Positions 6,245 through 6,296 of a stretch of 6,296 bases of DNA are shown piece after piece. The notes under the pieces were generated by a model that was not told the origin of the DNA, did no database searches, and worked only from the letters and a program-made list of their open reading frames with translations. The DNA is from DATMMS01 sp036824145. Its GTDB lineage: Bacteria; Chloroflexota; Dormibacteria; DASZGP01. Each line of letters starts with the position of its first letter. The first letter of the stretch is position 1. The stretch is taken from assembly GCA_036824145.1 (NCBI GenBank), contig DAITAT010000067.1:1-6296 (forward strand), in the 5' to 3' direction. The translations under genes were made by a program, and so were the position numbers.

Positions 6245-6296
6245 GGAGGGGTGTCCGAGTGGTTTAAGGTGACGGTCTTGAAAACCGTTGTGGGGC
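6245..6296 (+). tRNA. tRNA-Ser, anticodon UGA (3' part cut by window edge)
   Basis: The sequence folds as the 5' part of a serine tRNA. The acceptor strand is GGAGGGG (6245-6251), then T8 and G9. The D arm follows (TCC / loop GAGTGGTTTAA / GGT), then G26. The anticodon arm is a perfect 5-bp stem, ACGGT and ACCGT, around CTTGAAA, with anticodon TGA at 6279-6281, which reads UCA and, by wobble, other UCN codons. The remaining TGTGGGGC begins what should be the long variable arm of tRNA-Ser. The T arm, acceptor 3' strand and CCA are outside the window. The first D-stem pair (T6254 and T6270) is a mismatch. SerS, encoded upstream, is the cognate synthetase. Confidence 0.95.

Noticed and set aside
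6245..6272. Small open frame running into the tRNA-Ser gene (ends at 6272)
   Set aside because: It is opposite the oxidoreductase start and overlaps the tRNA; composition is Arg/Pro-rich noise.
1..6296. CRISPR array, insertion sequence, attachment site, phage or defence system
   Set aside because: No direct-repeat array, transposase, integrase, terminal inverted repeats or toxin-antitoxin-like pair was seen. All coding space is accounted for by conserved cellular genes. The cut tRNA-Ser gene could be an integration target, but nothing in the window shows it.

Overview
This is a high-GC (roughly two-thirds G+C by eye) bacterial chromosomal window made almost entirely of translation and transcription housekeeping genes. 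In order it holds: the 5' part of an extended-SDR/NAD(P)-dependent epimerase gene (minus strand, running off the left edge); dusB-type tRNA-dihydrouridine synthase; greA transcript cleavage factor; lysS and serS (class II aminoacyl-tRNA synthetases, overlapping by one base); an LLM-class (bacterial luciferase-like, probably F420-dependent) oxidoreductase on the minus strand; and the 5' part of a tRNA-Ser(UGA) gene cut by the right edge.

The organism cannot be named from the sequence alone. High GC, an NDUFA9-like SDR, an LLM/F420-type oxidoreductase and several apparently leaderless genes with a TANNNT -10 box 6-8 nt before the start codon fit a Terrabacteria-type lineage (Actinobacteria-like, Chloroflexota or Dormibacterota-like, Deinococcus-like). 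This is inference.

The dusB-greA-lysS-serS block lies on the plus strand. dusB, greA and lysS each seem to have their own promoter, while serS is translationally coupled to lysS. The functional theme is tRNA: dihydrouridine modification, Lys and Ser charging, and a serine tRNA gene about 0.8 kb from serS. GreA rescues backtracked RNA polymerase. The flanking minus-strand redox genes are divergent from dusB and from the tRNA gene, with very short intergenic regions (19 and 46 bp) in which control elements overlap. serS and the LLM gene converge and share a CTAG palindrome as stop codons.

Nothing here looks like a new defence, mobile or biosynthetic system. The points worth a second look are regulatory: repeated leaderless promoter architecture, a terminator-like structure in the greA leader directly before its ribosome binding site, and dual-use bases between dusB and the SDR gene. 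A few residue substitutions in conserved enzyme motifs are also noted. The longest stretch without a gene is the 126-bp dusB-greA gap.
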